A DNA stretch of 64,000 nucleotides from Aquimarina mycalae (GTDB lineage: Bacteria; Bacteroidota; Bacteroidia; Flavobacteriales; Flavobacteriaceae), in assembly GCF_029906345.1 (NCBI RefSeq), contig NZ_JARYGY010000007.1:1-64000 (forward strand). The letters are read 5' to 3'. The notes beneath the pieces were generated by a model. That model was given only the letters and a program-made list of their open reading frames with translations. It did no database searches and was not told the origin of the DNA. Shown piece by piece: positions 51,054 to 59,712 of the stretch. The position numbers were made by a program, and so were the translations under genes. Position 1 is the first letter of the stretch, and each line of letters opens with the position of its first letter.

Positions 51054-52075
51054 TAAAAAACGATTTATTTTTAAGAGCTTTAAAAGGAGAAACAGTAGAT
51101 AGACCGCCAGTATGGATGATGCGACAAGCAGGAAGATATCTACCAGAATTTATGGCCTTAAAACAGAAATACGATTTCTTTACAAGATGCAGAACACCAG
51201 AGTTGGCTTCAGATATTACAGTACAACCTATTGATATTATTGGTCCAGATGCAGCAATATTGTTTAGTGATATTTTGGTTATTCCTCAGGCGATGAATAT
51301 CGAAGTAGAGATGAAAGATGGTATTGGTCCTTGGTTGCCAAAACCAATTCGTTCACAATCAGATGTTGATCAGGTGGTTATTCCAGATATTGATGAAGAG
51401 TTAGGATATGTCATGGATGCAATCAAAATGACAAAAGAAAAGTTAGATAATAGAGTTCCATTAATTGGTTTTGCTGGATCACCATGGACAATACTGTGTT
51501 ATGCGGTACAAGGGCAAGGTTCTAAGAACTTTGACAAAGCTAAAGGCTTCTGTTTTACACAGCCAGAAGCTGCACACCAATTATTGCAGAAAATTACAGA
51601 TACTACAATTGCCTATCTGAAGAAAAAAGTAGCGAATGGGGTCAATGCGGTTCAGGTGTTTGATAGTTGGGGAGGAATGCTTTCTCCCGTTGATTATCAA
51701 GAGTTCTCTTGGAAATATATTCAGCAGATCGTAGATGCACTGAAAGATGAAACTCAAGTTATTGTATTTGGTAAAGGATGTTGGTTTGCATTACAAGAAA
51801 TGGCTGCGTCTGGAGCTGCGGCATTAGGCGTTGATTGGACCTGTTCTGCGAGAAACGCAAGATACCTTACTGGTGGAAATATTACACTACAAGGTAATTT
51901 TGATCCATCCAGATTATTATCTCCACCATCAGATATCAAAAAAATGGTAAAGCAAATGATTGATGAATTCGGTAAGGATAGATATATAGCAAATTTGGGA
52001 CATGGGATTTTACCTAATATTCCTGTGGATAATGCAAAAGCTTTTGTAGATGCTGTAAAAGAATACAAAGTGTAG
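51050..52075 (+). CDS. hemE: Uroporphyrinogen decarboxylase
   Basis: 341 residues. [16 protein letters not shown] (19-34) with the catalytic arginines, [13 protein letters not shown] with the key Asp, GFAGSPWTI, and the closing [25 protein letters not shown] are all present. It removes four carboxyl groups to give coproporphyrinogen III. It overlaps hemD by 4 bp, so the unit hemA-C-D-E is tightly coupled. Confidence 0.96.
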   Translation: MIKNDLFLRALKGETVDRPPVWMMRQAGRYLPEFMALKQKYDFFTRCRTPELASDITVQPIDIIGPDAAILFSDILVIPQAMNIEVEMKDGIGPWLPKPIRSQSDVDQVVIPDIDEELGYVMDAIKMTKEKLDNRVPLIGFAGSPWTILCYAVQGQGSKNFDKAKGFCFTQPEAAHQLLQKITDTTIAYLKKKVANGVNAVQVFDSWGGMLSPVDYQEFSWKYIQQIVDALKDETQVIVFGKGCWFALQEMAASGAAALGVDWTCSARNARYLTGGNITLQGNFDPSRLLSPPSDIKKMVKQMIDEFGKDRYIANLGHGILPNIPVDNAKAFVDAVKEYKV

Positions 52076-52077
52076 TC

Positions 52078-52566
52078 ATGAAAATCCGAAGTCTGATTAG
52101 GCGATTTAGTTTTTGGCAATTATTCCGATTATCGGGATTAATGTTTCAGAAACCATTATTGATTTTTCCGACGGCGAAGGCCACGAAACAAACCATGATT
52201 ATTTGCAATACTTTATATGGAGCAACGCATCATAACAATGGTAAACCTAATGCATTTAGGCATGCATTGTGGAATGTTTTGATTTGCCAAAAAACCTTTA
52301 GAAGTACTAGAAATGCAAATAAATCAATGATTTGGGCTCAAAAAGTGACTGATTTACATGAAAAATTAGCTCCAAACAAACCTTTAGAAGAGGCAATGGA
52401 TTTGCATAATAATGCTTTAGGAAGAGATTATTTTATGAAGTTAAAAAATGCTTCAGAAGAAGAAATTATCACTTTTTTGGAGCAAAGACTTTGTGAAGCT
52501 AAAGTAGTGGAAACTGTTAAATCCGTGCAGGAGAACACTAGTTATTTGGTGTACCTTTCAGAATAA
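52078..52566 (+). CDS. DUF6973-like protein inside the heme cluster
   Basis: 162 residues beginning 2 bp after hemE. The central HHNNGKPNAFRHALWNVLICQ (about 58-78) and DLHNNALGRDY (about 114-124) resemble the DUF6973 domain, with conserved His and Asn that could form a metal or catalytic site. The first 40 residues are basic and hydrophobic. The family function is unknown to me. Its position suggests cotranscription with the hem genes, not a proven link to heme. Confidence 0.65.
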   Translation: MKIRSLIRRFSFWQLFRLSGLMFQKPLLIFPTAKATKQTMIICNTLYGATHHNNGKPNAFRHALWNVLICQKTFRSTRNANKSMIWAQKVTDLHEKLAPNKPLEEAMDLHNNALGRDYFMKLKNASEEEIITFLEQRLCEAKVVETVKSVQENTSYLVYLSE

Positions 52567-52647
52567 AATAAGTAAAAGAATAGTACATAAATTGAAACAA
52601 AAATCATAAAAACACTACCTATAAAGCGTTAACCAATTCATTACATC

Positions 52648-53433
52648 ATGATTAAGAACATCATTAGCGGTATCAAGGCATATTTTGGAGGTTTTGCTTT
52701 AATCTCAAAACTTGGATTGTGGAAATACTTTGCAATTCCAATTCTGATTAGCTTTTTAACTGGAGTCATCTTTATGGTTTTAGCTTGGTTTTTGTCTGAT
52801 CCATTAGGTGGATTTATTGCCAAAGCATGGGTTTGGGAATGGGGATCAGAAACCTTTGCAGTGATTAGTAAATATTTAAGTATCCTCCTAATCCTGGCAG
52901 TTGGATTAGTGCTATATAAGCATATTGTGATGGCGTTGTCTGCTCCATTTATGAGCCCCGTTTCAGAAAAAGTAGAAGCACACATTTTAGGCGATCATAC
53001 CCATATACATCGTAATACTTCCTTTAGAGAACAATTAATGAGAGGTGTTCGAATCAATGTTAGAAACTTATTTAGAGAATTATTGTTTATACTTCCTTTA
53101 TTGGTTCTTAGTCTTATCCCTGTTGTAAATATTGTGACAACAATTTTAATTTTTGTGATACAGGCATATTATGTAGGTTTTGGTAATATGGATTATACGA
53201 TGGAACGGCATTTTAAGTACAAAGAAAGTATTGAGTTTGTGCGAAAGCATAGAGGAACTGCGATCGGTAATGGATTGGTGTTTATGTTGATGTTATTTAT
53301 TCCAATTGTTGGATTTATAGTAACGCTTCCGATTTCGGTTGTAGCAGCTTCTGCAGAGACTGTAAAGATTTTAGATAGAGAAGGATTAATGATAACAGAA
53401 ACTTCTGAAGAGGTTTCTAAGATTGAAGCATAA
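52648..53433 (+). CDS. EI24/CysZ-like membrane protein
   Basis: 261 residues with four strongly hydrophobic helices (about 21-51, 72-93, 130-160, 209-232). The family match is to the EI24 domain, to which CysZ sulfate permeases belong: YFGGFALISKLGLWKYFAIPILIS and VIQAYYVGFGNMDYTMERH. It might transport sulfate or another anion; in Flavobacteria it is regularly placed between hemE and hemF as far as I recall. The stop is 5 bp before hemF. Confidence 0.8.
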   Translation: MIKNIISGIKAYFGGFALISKLGLWKYFAIPILISFLTGVIFMVLAWFLSDPLGGFIAKAWVWEWGSETFAVISKYLSILLILAVGLVLYKHIVMALSAPFMSPVSEKVEAHILGDHTHIHRNTSFREQLMRGVRINVRNLFRELLFILPLLVLSLIPVVNIVTTILIFVIQAYYVGFGNMDYTMERHFKYKESIEFVRKHRGTAIGNGLVFMLMLFIPIVGFIVTLPISVVAASAETVKILDREGLMITETSEEVSKIEA

Positions 53434-53438
53434 TTACA

Positions 53439-54341
53439 ATGAAAGAAAAGTTTTATCAATACATACAGAATCTTCAGGACGCCATCACTTCTGGATTAGA
53501 AGCAATTGATGGTCAAGCAACATTTAAAGAAGATATCTGGAAACGACCAGAAGGTGGAGGAGGTCGTACGCGTGTGATCGAGAATGGAGCAGTATTCGAA
53601 AAAGGAGGCGTAAATATTTCGGGAGTTCATGGCAAATTGCCTAAAGCCATGCAGAGTTATTTTAATGTAGGAGATGTTGATTTCTTTGCCTGTGGATTGT
53701 CGTTGGTTTTACATCCTAAAAATCCTATGGTGCCAACAGTACATGCCAATTGGCGATATTTTGAAATGTATGATGCTGATGGAAACATTGTAGATAGCTG
53801 GTTTGGTGGAGGACAGGATTTAACACCTTATTATTTGTTTGATGAAGATGCGAAACACTTTCATAAGATATGCAAAACCTCTTGCGACAATCATAATGCA
53901 GATTTTTATCCTGTATATAAAAAGAAATGTGATGAATATTTCTATAATGCGCATAGAGGTGAAGGTCGTGGAGTAGGAGGTTTGTTTTTTGATTATTGCA
54001 AGGCAACAGATGATATGTCGATGCAGGATTGGTATAATTTTGTGACTGAGATTGGTGATAGTTTTTTAGAAGCGTATGTACCCATCGTAGAACGCAGAAA
54101 AAACGCAACATATACTAAGGATCAAAAAGACTGGCAGGAGATTCGACGAGGGCGATATGTTGAGTTTAACCTGGTTCATGACAAAGGAACCTTGTTTGGT
54201 TTAAAAACAAACGGAAGAATAGAAAGTATATTAATGAGTTTGCCTCCACAAGTACAATGGAGATATGATCATCATCCAGCTTCTGGAAGTGAAGAAGAAA
54301 GGTTGATTACGGTATTAAAGAATCCAGTAGATTGGATATGA
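53439..54341 (+). CDS. hemF: Oxygen-dependent coproporphyrinogen III oxidase
   Basis: 300 residues. RPEGGGGRTRVIENGAVFEKGGVN (residues 33-56), HANWRYFEMYD, WFGGGQDLTPYYLFDED, GVGGLFFDY and RGRYVEFNLVHDKGTLFGL are characteristic. It uses O2 to oxidise two propionates to vinyl groups, forming protoporphyrinogen IX, the substrate of HemJ. It is the last gene of the cluster; the expected hemB does not follow. Confidence 0.95.
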   Translation: MKEKFYQYIQNLQDAITSGLEAIDGQATFKEDIWKRPEGGGGRTRVIENGAVFEKGGVNISGVHGKLPKAMQSYFNVGDVDFFACGLSLVLHPKNPMVPTVHANWRYFEMYDADGNIVDSWFGGGQDLTPYYLFDEDAKHFHKICKTSCDNHNADFYPVYKKKCDEYFYNAHRGEGRGVGGLFFDYCKATDDMSMQDWYNFVTEIGDSFLEAYVPIVERRKNATYTKDQKDWQEIRRGRYVEFNLVHDKGTLFGLKTNGRIESILMSLPPQVQWRYDHHPASGSEEERLITVLKNPVDWI

Positions 54342-54843
54342 TAAGGTCGTATAATTAGAAGTAAGAAAAATAACTACCTAAATCTATACCCTAATAATTT
54401 ACAGATTGTTAAAGTAATTCCTGTAATTTATCTGCTCCTAATTGTTTTGTCTTTTTTTATAAATGTCTTTCGTGTTTCTTGGAACCGCTTATAATTTTAA
54501 CAAATATGATTTAGGTTTAGTGCCTGTGATTCAGTACCACTATATACTTTTTCAACCTTGCATAAAATACCTTTGATCTTCTTAGTTGTATCGTTTACAC
54601 GAATAAAATGATATAGATTTACTATTTTTTTACGATAAAAAGCGCAAAAAAACGGCTAAAATGCAATATTTAGTGAGTCTTATCTTACCATTAATCCTAG
54701 TAAAAACGGGGTATAACCAAAATAAATCGGTTTAAGTGCTTAAAAAACAGGATAAAAGGTTGTTGTTGTGATTTTTTTTATTAACTTGCGCTAACTTGTG
54801 GGGCTTAATATTTTAAAGAAAACCAATTAACACCCAGAACCCT
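54342..54843. other. Gene-free stretch after hemF
   Basis: About 500 bp with stops in all frames and no recognisable protein or RNA. An A-rich part with ACGATAAAAAGCGCAAAAAA lies near 54632, and the last 100 bp should hold the promoter of the following lipoprotein, but I cannot point to a convincing box. No trace of hemB is visible. Confidence 0.4.
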
Positions 54844-55455
54844 ATGAAAAAAATTTTACTATTGTTAACTGTAATCCTTCTGACAGGATGTCAATATTTC
54901 ACAGACGGAAAACAGAAACCTAAATTTGCAAGTTTCAAGAAAAACACAATCGAATTTCGTAAGAATACTATTATGCTTACGGCTGGATACGAAAAAACAT
55001 CTCCAGAGCAATTTAAAGTAAGATTAGATTCACTAAGTGAAAAATCTAAGTTTAAAGATATTGCATTAGAAGAATTAAAAAAGATCGAAAACAAAAAGGT
55101 TGATTTTCAATTATTTGTAGACGAGAAAAATGTAGAGAACTACGTATTTATATATGCTTGTGATTATTATCAGTTAGATGAGCATAGAGCAGCAACTGTA
55201 GTGGAGGCTTTAAGTAGAGAACTAAAAGACGAAGCAAATGTTCAGGAAGTAAGATACAAAAGGATTCACGGAAGATTTTTCTTTACGCCAACTTCAAAGA
55301 TTGTTAAGTTAAAATACTTAAAAGGATACAAGATGGAGAAGAAATATCAGGCAGAGTATATTGTAGCATCTAAGTTAGGTGGTATCGGTCTACTGATAAG
55401 CAATCTTGAAAATGTAGATTTCGAAAGTTCTATTAAAAGATTAGCTTTAAAATAA
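54844..55455 (+). CDS. Lipoprotein of unknown function, 203 aa
   Basis: 203 residues with a lipobox (VILLTGC, Cys16). The mature part is Lys-rich, without low-complexity repeats; it contains a predicted helical segment (DSLSEKSKFKDIALEELKKIE, about 59-79) and a beta-rich end. No family is recognised. It is followed by a perfect 14-bp terminator. It is probably anchored in the outer membrane. Confidence 0.65.
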   Translation: MKKILLLLTVILLTGCQYFTDGKQKPKFASFKKNTIEFRKNTIMLTAGYEKTSPEQFKVRLDSLSEKSKFKDIALEELKKIENKKVDFQLFVDEKNVENYVFIYACDYYQLDEHRAATVVEALSRELKDEANVQEVRYKRIHGRFFFTPTSKIVKLKYLKGYKMEKKYQAEYIVASKLGGIGLLISNLENVDFESSIKRLALK

Positions 55456-55493
55456 AGAATATAACCAATTTTTATTGGGTTTTCAATACAATT

Positions 55494-55530
55494 AAAAAGG
55501 GTATTAGTGTTGTAGCTAATACCCTTTTTT
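55494..55530 (+). terminator. Strong 14-bp terminator
   Basis: AAAAAGGGTATTAG (55494-55507) pairs perfectly with CTAATACCCTTTTT (55516-55529), and the stem ends in Ts. The A-run on the left also allows use from the other strand. Confidence 0.9.
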
Positions 55531-55571
55531 ATATAACTTTATCATAATAAGAAATTTCATATTACAGTAGG

Positions 55572-55970
55572 ATGCAGAGAGTTTTAATGTTATTGGTGGT
55601 TATGGGTATAGTAGGATGTGCACGCAGTGTAGAACCGACTGTAGAAAATATTAATACCATCTTTGCTTCTCAGGATTTTACTTTTGAATTTCATAAGGTA
55701 CACGAAGCAAAAAAATCTATCAGTTTTAGAAATGATTATTTAGTATATAAAAGTGATCAGCCTACATTAAGACGAGAGATTACCTATGATGAGGTATTAC
55801 TGATTAATGATTTTATACAGAATATAGTGAATCTTCATGATCCAGATTTAAACCAGGAATCTTCATCATATTATATTATAAAGAATACGGCTTACAAGGC
55901 TGTTATTATCCCTAAACAGGAAGATTTTTATTTTGAAGCTCTGATAAAGACCTTGCAATTACAAAAATAG
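55572..55970 (+). CDS. Small lipoprotein, 132 aa
   Basis: 132 residues. A lipobox (MGIVGC, Cys16) follows a short hydrophobic start. The mature part has FEFHKVHEAKKSISFRNDYLVYKSDQPTL and a helical C-terminus, unknown. It is convergent with the first of two paralogous carboxypeptidase-like genes, 7 bp apart. Confidence 0.6.
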   Translation: MQRVLMLLVVMGIVGCARSVEPTVENINTIFASQDFTFEFHKVHEAKKSISFRNDYLVYKSDQPTLRREITYDEVLLINDFIQNIVNLHDPDLNQESSSYYIIKNTAYKAVIIPKQEDFYFEALIKTLQLQK

Positions 55971-55977
55971 CTATTGG

Positions 55978-57483
55978 TTACTCTTCAATCTGTTCCTCAA
56001 TAACCTTAAATTGTTTTATAGCAGTGTTGGGTTCTATGATATTATAACCTTTCCAGAAATCAGGATCATATTTTGATAAATATGCTGAATCCACATTTTT
56101 ATTTTCTTTACTACTTGCATATTCTGACTCAGTAATATTGGTTGCATTAAAAACAATAACTTCATATTTGTTTTTAGCATAGCTAATAACATCAAGATTA
56201 AGTGATAATTGATTTTGTTTGTTTCTTCCTTTTACGTTTTTGTTTTTCTCAATAATACTTAGAGGTCGATCTACTCCAAACTTGTTTTCGGTTACTTTTT
56301 CAATAAACTTAACTCCATATTTTCCATCAGGTCCTTTTGCAAAAATAGTAGTTCCGCTATATCCGTTTTCTTCAAAACTAAGGCCCAATAGATTAAAACT
56401 ACGCAGTCGCTTTACGTTTTGATAATCAATTCTCATGATCGCAAAATCTTCTGTGTTTACATATATAGTTCCTTTAAAATCACCTCTTCTTTTGGGAGTA
56501 AAATTAATCACATACACACCTATATCATCTAATATGGTATAATCTACACGTTCAAAATTGTATCGTCCAGAGTTTTTGATCACATTTAGTTTGGTATCTG
56601 ATTGATAAAATGTCTCATTAAAAAGATTTTTAAGATTCATTTTTCTGGACTTAAAGAAGAAATTTTCCTTTGGGTTTTCAATTCCATCTGCAATCGCTGC
56701 AGCATCCTCATTAGCATTTAAGATAGAGTCTACTTGTACTTTTTGACTAAATAGACCTGATCTTATTTTGATATAAGAATCGGGCTTTACATTGTCTCTA
56801 AATATCTTTTCCATCTTTTTGAAAATGGCTTCAAAGGATCCTCCATTATTTTTGTCATATAAACGAGCACCTTTGATTACATTTAGCTTTTGTTTTTCTG
56901 TATTGCCATAAAAATCACACAAGGCTTCTGCATAAAAAACAGAATTTCTGGGTACAACTCTAGAAATACTATCTACAAGATTTTTATCAATCTCTGCGAT
57001 ACTAGATTTCTTAAATTTAATATCCATTTTTTTGATAAAACTAGTATTGGTTTCTCTAAAAAACAACCTACTTTTTGCCAGAGCATCTCTATAATTTTCC
57101 TCCATATTATCATCTACATTATCAATGATTTCATCAATAGTTAGATTTTTGTTAGAGATAAATACGCTTTTTAGCTCTATCGCTTTGGGTTCTATATAGA
57201 TGATGCTATCTGTAATATTTTGCACCGCAACACCTACAGTAGCATATCCCATAGAAGAGATATAGATCGAATCTATTTTTGATTGAATTTCATCTAGTGT
57301 AATACTAAAACGTCCTTCTTCATTTGTTACGATTCCTTGGTTTTCGCCAATTTGTATGGTTGCATACGGAATTACTTCATTGGTTTTTTTATCGACAACT
57401 TTGGAACTAATCGTTTGGCCAGTAACTGAAAAAAAATTTAGGCACACACAAAGGATTAGTAATAAGATTTTATAAATTTTCAT
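55978..57483 (-). CDS. Carboxypeptidase-regulatory-like domain protein, copy A
   Basis: 501 residues with a signal peptide (1-22) followed by a carboxypeptidase-regulatory-like domain: SSKVVDKKTNEVIPYATIQIGENQGIVTNEEGRFSI (26-61), as at the N-terminus of Bacteroidota surface proteins. The remaining 400 residues are a family of their own with an acidic, beta-rich body (GTIYVNTEDFAIMRIDYQNVK) and no TonB-receptor plug. It is a clear paralog of the next gene (57755-59257) along its whole length. Probably periplasmic or outer-membrane-associated. Confidence 0.8.
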   Translation of the reverse strand: MKIYKILLLILCVCLNFFSVTGQTISSKVVDKKTNEVIPYATIQIGENQGIVTNEEGRFSITLDEIQSKIDSIYISSMGYATVGVAVQNITDSIIYIEPKAIELKSVFISNKNLTIDEIIDNVDDNMEENYRDALAKSRLFFRETNTSFIKKMDIKFKKSSIAEIDKNLVDSISRVVPRNSVFYAEALCDFYGNTEKQKLNVIKGARLYDKNNGGSFEAIFKKMEKIFRDNVKPDSYIKIRSGLFSQKVQVDSILNANEDAAAIADGIENPKENFFFKSRKMNLKNLFNETFYQSDTKLNVIKNSGRYNFERVDYTILDDIGVYVINFTPKRRGDFKGTIYVNTEDFAIMRIDYQNVKRLRSFNLLGLSFEENGYSGTTIFAKGPDGKYGVKFIEKVTENKFGVDRPLSIIEKNKNVKGRNKQNQLSLNLDVISYAKNKYEVIVFNATNITESEYASSKENKNVDSAYLSKYDPDFWKGYNIIEPNTAIKQFKVIEEQIEE

Positions 57484-57754
57484 AGCTTCAGTAGATTCAT
57501 AAAATTACCATATAAAAATATAGATTCTCAATGTATCTAGGGCATAGTTACCACACAAAAGAATATCATTATGATTATATGTCTTATAATAAGACGAGTC
57601 ACCTACTGATTTATAACAGAGAATATCTTAAATATTATGGATTTTATAAAAACATGTATTGAACCTATGGCTTTCTTTTAGTCAGTGCCTTGTATCAAAT
57701 GTTATGTCAAAAAGAGGATATCTAGGTACGATCATACAATGATCCTCAATATAT

Positions 57755-59257
57755 TTAAGACTCACCTTCAAGCACTGTAAACTGCTTGATGGCTGTATTA
57801 GGCTCTATGATATTATATCCTTTCCAGAATTCTGGATCGTATTTAGATAAATATTGTGGTTTGATACTTTTGTTTTCTGTACTACTTTCATATTCACCTT
57901 CGGTTATTGGTTTAGAATCAAAAATAACTACTTCGTATTTGCTGATTTCGCCTGCACCGATATCCAGACCTAAGGATAATTCGTTTTGTTTACGTCTTCC
58001 TTTTACGAATTTGTTTTTCTCGATAATTTTAAGTGGGCGATCAATACCATATTGATTCCCTCTTGTTTTTTCGATATAGCGTACACTATACTTACCATCT
58101 GCACCTTTAGAAAAAATGGTTTTCCCAGCATATAGATTATCCCTAAAACTGACTCCTAATAAACTAATACTTTTTAGGTTTTTTACATTCTTATAATCTA
58201 CTCGCATAATCGCAAAATCCTCGGTGTTTACATACATAGTTCCTTTAAAATCAGCACTTCTTTTAGGTTCAAAATTGATGATATATACGCTACTGTCGTC
58301 AATGGTTGTGTAATCCATAAGTTCGAACTTGTATCGACCTGATTTTTCAATAAAATTTAATTTAGAATCTTCTTGAAAAAACATACTGGCCAATATGTTT
58401 TGTAATGATGATTTTCTATAGTTAAGAAAATAGTTTTCTTCGTTTTTATTTGGTTTTTCTACTTCTTTTTTTACCTCTGCAGCTTCTTCATTGTTATCAA
58501 AAATAGAATCCATCTGTACTTTGGTTCCCAGAATCCAACCTGATTTTATTTTTAAATAAGAATTTGGTTTTACGTTCTTTTTTAGGATATCCTCCAGTTT
58601 TTCTGATAGTGCCTCCATGGATCCATCATTGCTCTTATCATAGAGTTCGGCACCTTTGATAATATTAAGTTTTTGTTTGTTAAAATCTCCATATAGATCA
58701 CATAACGCTTCGGTATAGTACGATGATTTTCTGGGGATGATAGAGACCACACTATCGATAAACTTTTCGTTAAACTCTGCAATCGTAGATTTTTTAAACT
58801 CGATATCGATCTTATTGATATCGCTAAAATTAGATTGTCTGAAAAAAAGCTTTTTATGAGACATATCCTTGCTATAGTTCTGATCTACATTTTCTTTTAC
58901 ATTGTCGATAATCTCATCAATGGTTAATTTTTTATTAGACACAAAAACCCCACTTAACTCGATCGCTTTGGGTTCTATATATATAATACTATCAGTAATA
59001 CTATTGAGTGCAATCCCTACGGTAGCATATCCCATAGAAGAGATATAGATAGAATCAATGGCTGTTTGTTTTTTATCCAGAGTAAAACTAAAGGTTCCTT
59101 CTTCGTTAGTGATTACGCCACCATTGTCTGCATATTGAATTGTAGCATATGGGATAGGTTCGTTTGTTTTTTTGTCTACCACTTTAGAGCTGATGGTTTG
59201 TGCTTGAAGCAAAGATGTAGAACATACAAAGAACAAAATGTAGTTATAGAATTTCAT
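57755..59257 (-). CDS. Carboxypeptidase-regulatory-like domain protein, copy B
   Basis: 500 residues, same layout as copy A: signal peptide, SSKVVDKKTNEPIPYATIQYADNGGVITNEEGTFSF, then a long body ending in KYDPEFWKGYNIIEPNTAIKQFTVLEGES, where copy A has KYDPDFWKGYNIIEPNTAIKQFKVIEEQIEE. The near identity of start and end points to tandem duplication; the middle (about 200-290) is more diverged. The 271-bp gap between the copies shows no gene. Confidence 0.8.
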   Translation of the reverse strand: MKFYNYILFFVCSTSLLQAQTISSKVVDKKTNEPIPYATIQYADNGGVITNEEGTFSFTLDKKQTAIDSIYISSMGYATVGIALNSITDSIIYIEPKAIELSGVFVSNKKLTIDEIIDNVKENVDQNYSKDMSHKKLFFRQSNFSDINKIDIEFKKSTIAEFNEKFIDSVVSIIPRKSSYYTEALCDLYGDFNKQKLNIIKGAELYDKSNDGSMEALSEKLEDILKKNVKPNSYLKIKSGWILGTKVQMDSIFDNNEEAAEVKKEVEKPNKNEENYFLNYRKSSLQNILASMFFQEDSKLNFIEKSGRYKFELMDYTTIDDSSVYIINFEPKRSADFKGTMYVNTEDFAIMRVDYKNVKNLKSISLLGVSFRDNLYAGKTIFSKGADGKYSVRYIEKTRGNQYGIDRPLKIIEKNKFVKGRRKQNELSLGLDIGAGEISKYEVVIFDSKPITEGEYESSTENKSIKPQYLSKYDPEFWKGYNIIEPNTAIKQFTVLEGES

Positions 59258-59451
59258 GAGTTGTTATTTAGATTGATGTATTAGTATAGACATCATTTTT
59301 AGTAAAAAGGTTGCCTGCACATTGTATATGAAGACTGATACGAGAAAACTTTGTTACAAGAATTGCACCAAAAAAAGAAGAAAGCCCAGAAAAACGAATT
59401 TCCTGAGCTTCTTTGTGATTTTTTAGAAAACGGAATATTTGGCTAATTCCA

Positions 59452-59491
59452 ATTAAACAAAAAATCCCTTACATAGGTAGTCGTAAGGGAT
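59452..59491 (-). terminator. Second terminator behind the ABC/M1 gene
   Basis: ATCCCTTAC (59464-59472) pairs with GTAAGGGAT (59483-59491); on the minus strand a TTTTTTG run follows. The stem resembles the terminator at 10341-10369. Confidence 0.7.
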
Positions 59492-59579
59492 TGTGCTTTA
59501 TTACATTAAATTTTGTTTGAAGGTATATGATGATAAAAACAGTAAGATTGTTTTGTTATTAATTAGTGAGCAATACTTA

Positions 59580-59631
59580 TTTTTTTAAAAAGAAAATCAC
59601 GATAGTAACAGCGCGTCCATATCGTGATTTT
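59580..59631 (-). terminator. First terminator behind the ABC/M1 gene
   Basis: AAAATCACGAT (59593-59603) and its exact complement (59621-59631) form an 11-bp stem with a 17-nt loop; on the minus strand CTTTTT follows. It lies about 80 bp after the gene stop. Confidence 0.65.
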
Positions 59632-59712
59632 CAGAATTCAACTAACTAACTAAATTTTTATTGCTACCACATTTATAGTATGGCAGGCAAACAACTAGGT
59701 TTTAGAAACCTT

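Larger units (their letters stand above)
59258..59712. other. Gene-free stretch with stacked hairpins
   Basis: No gene is visible. It holds two clear stem-loops described separately (59464-59491, 59593-59631) and a weaker one near 59375-59421, all suited to end transcription coming from the right. Confidence 0.5.

Noticed and set aside
54342-54843. Search for a hemB remnant or RNA gene after hemF
   Set aside because: No frame, no tRNA-like cloverleaf and no conserved protein phrase was seen.
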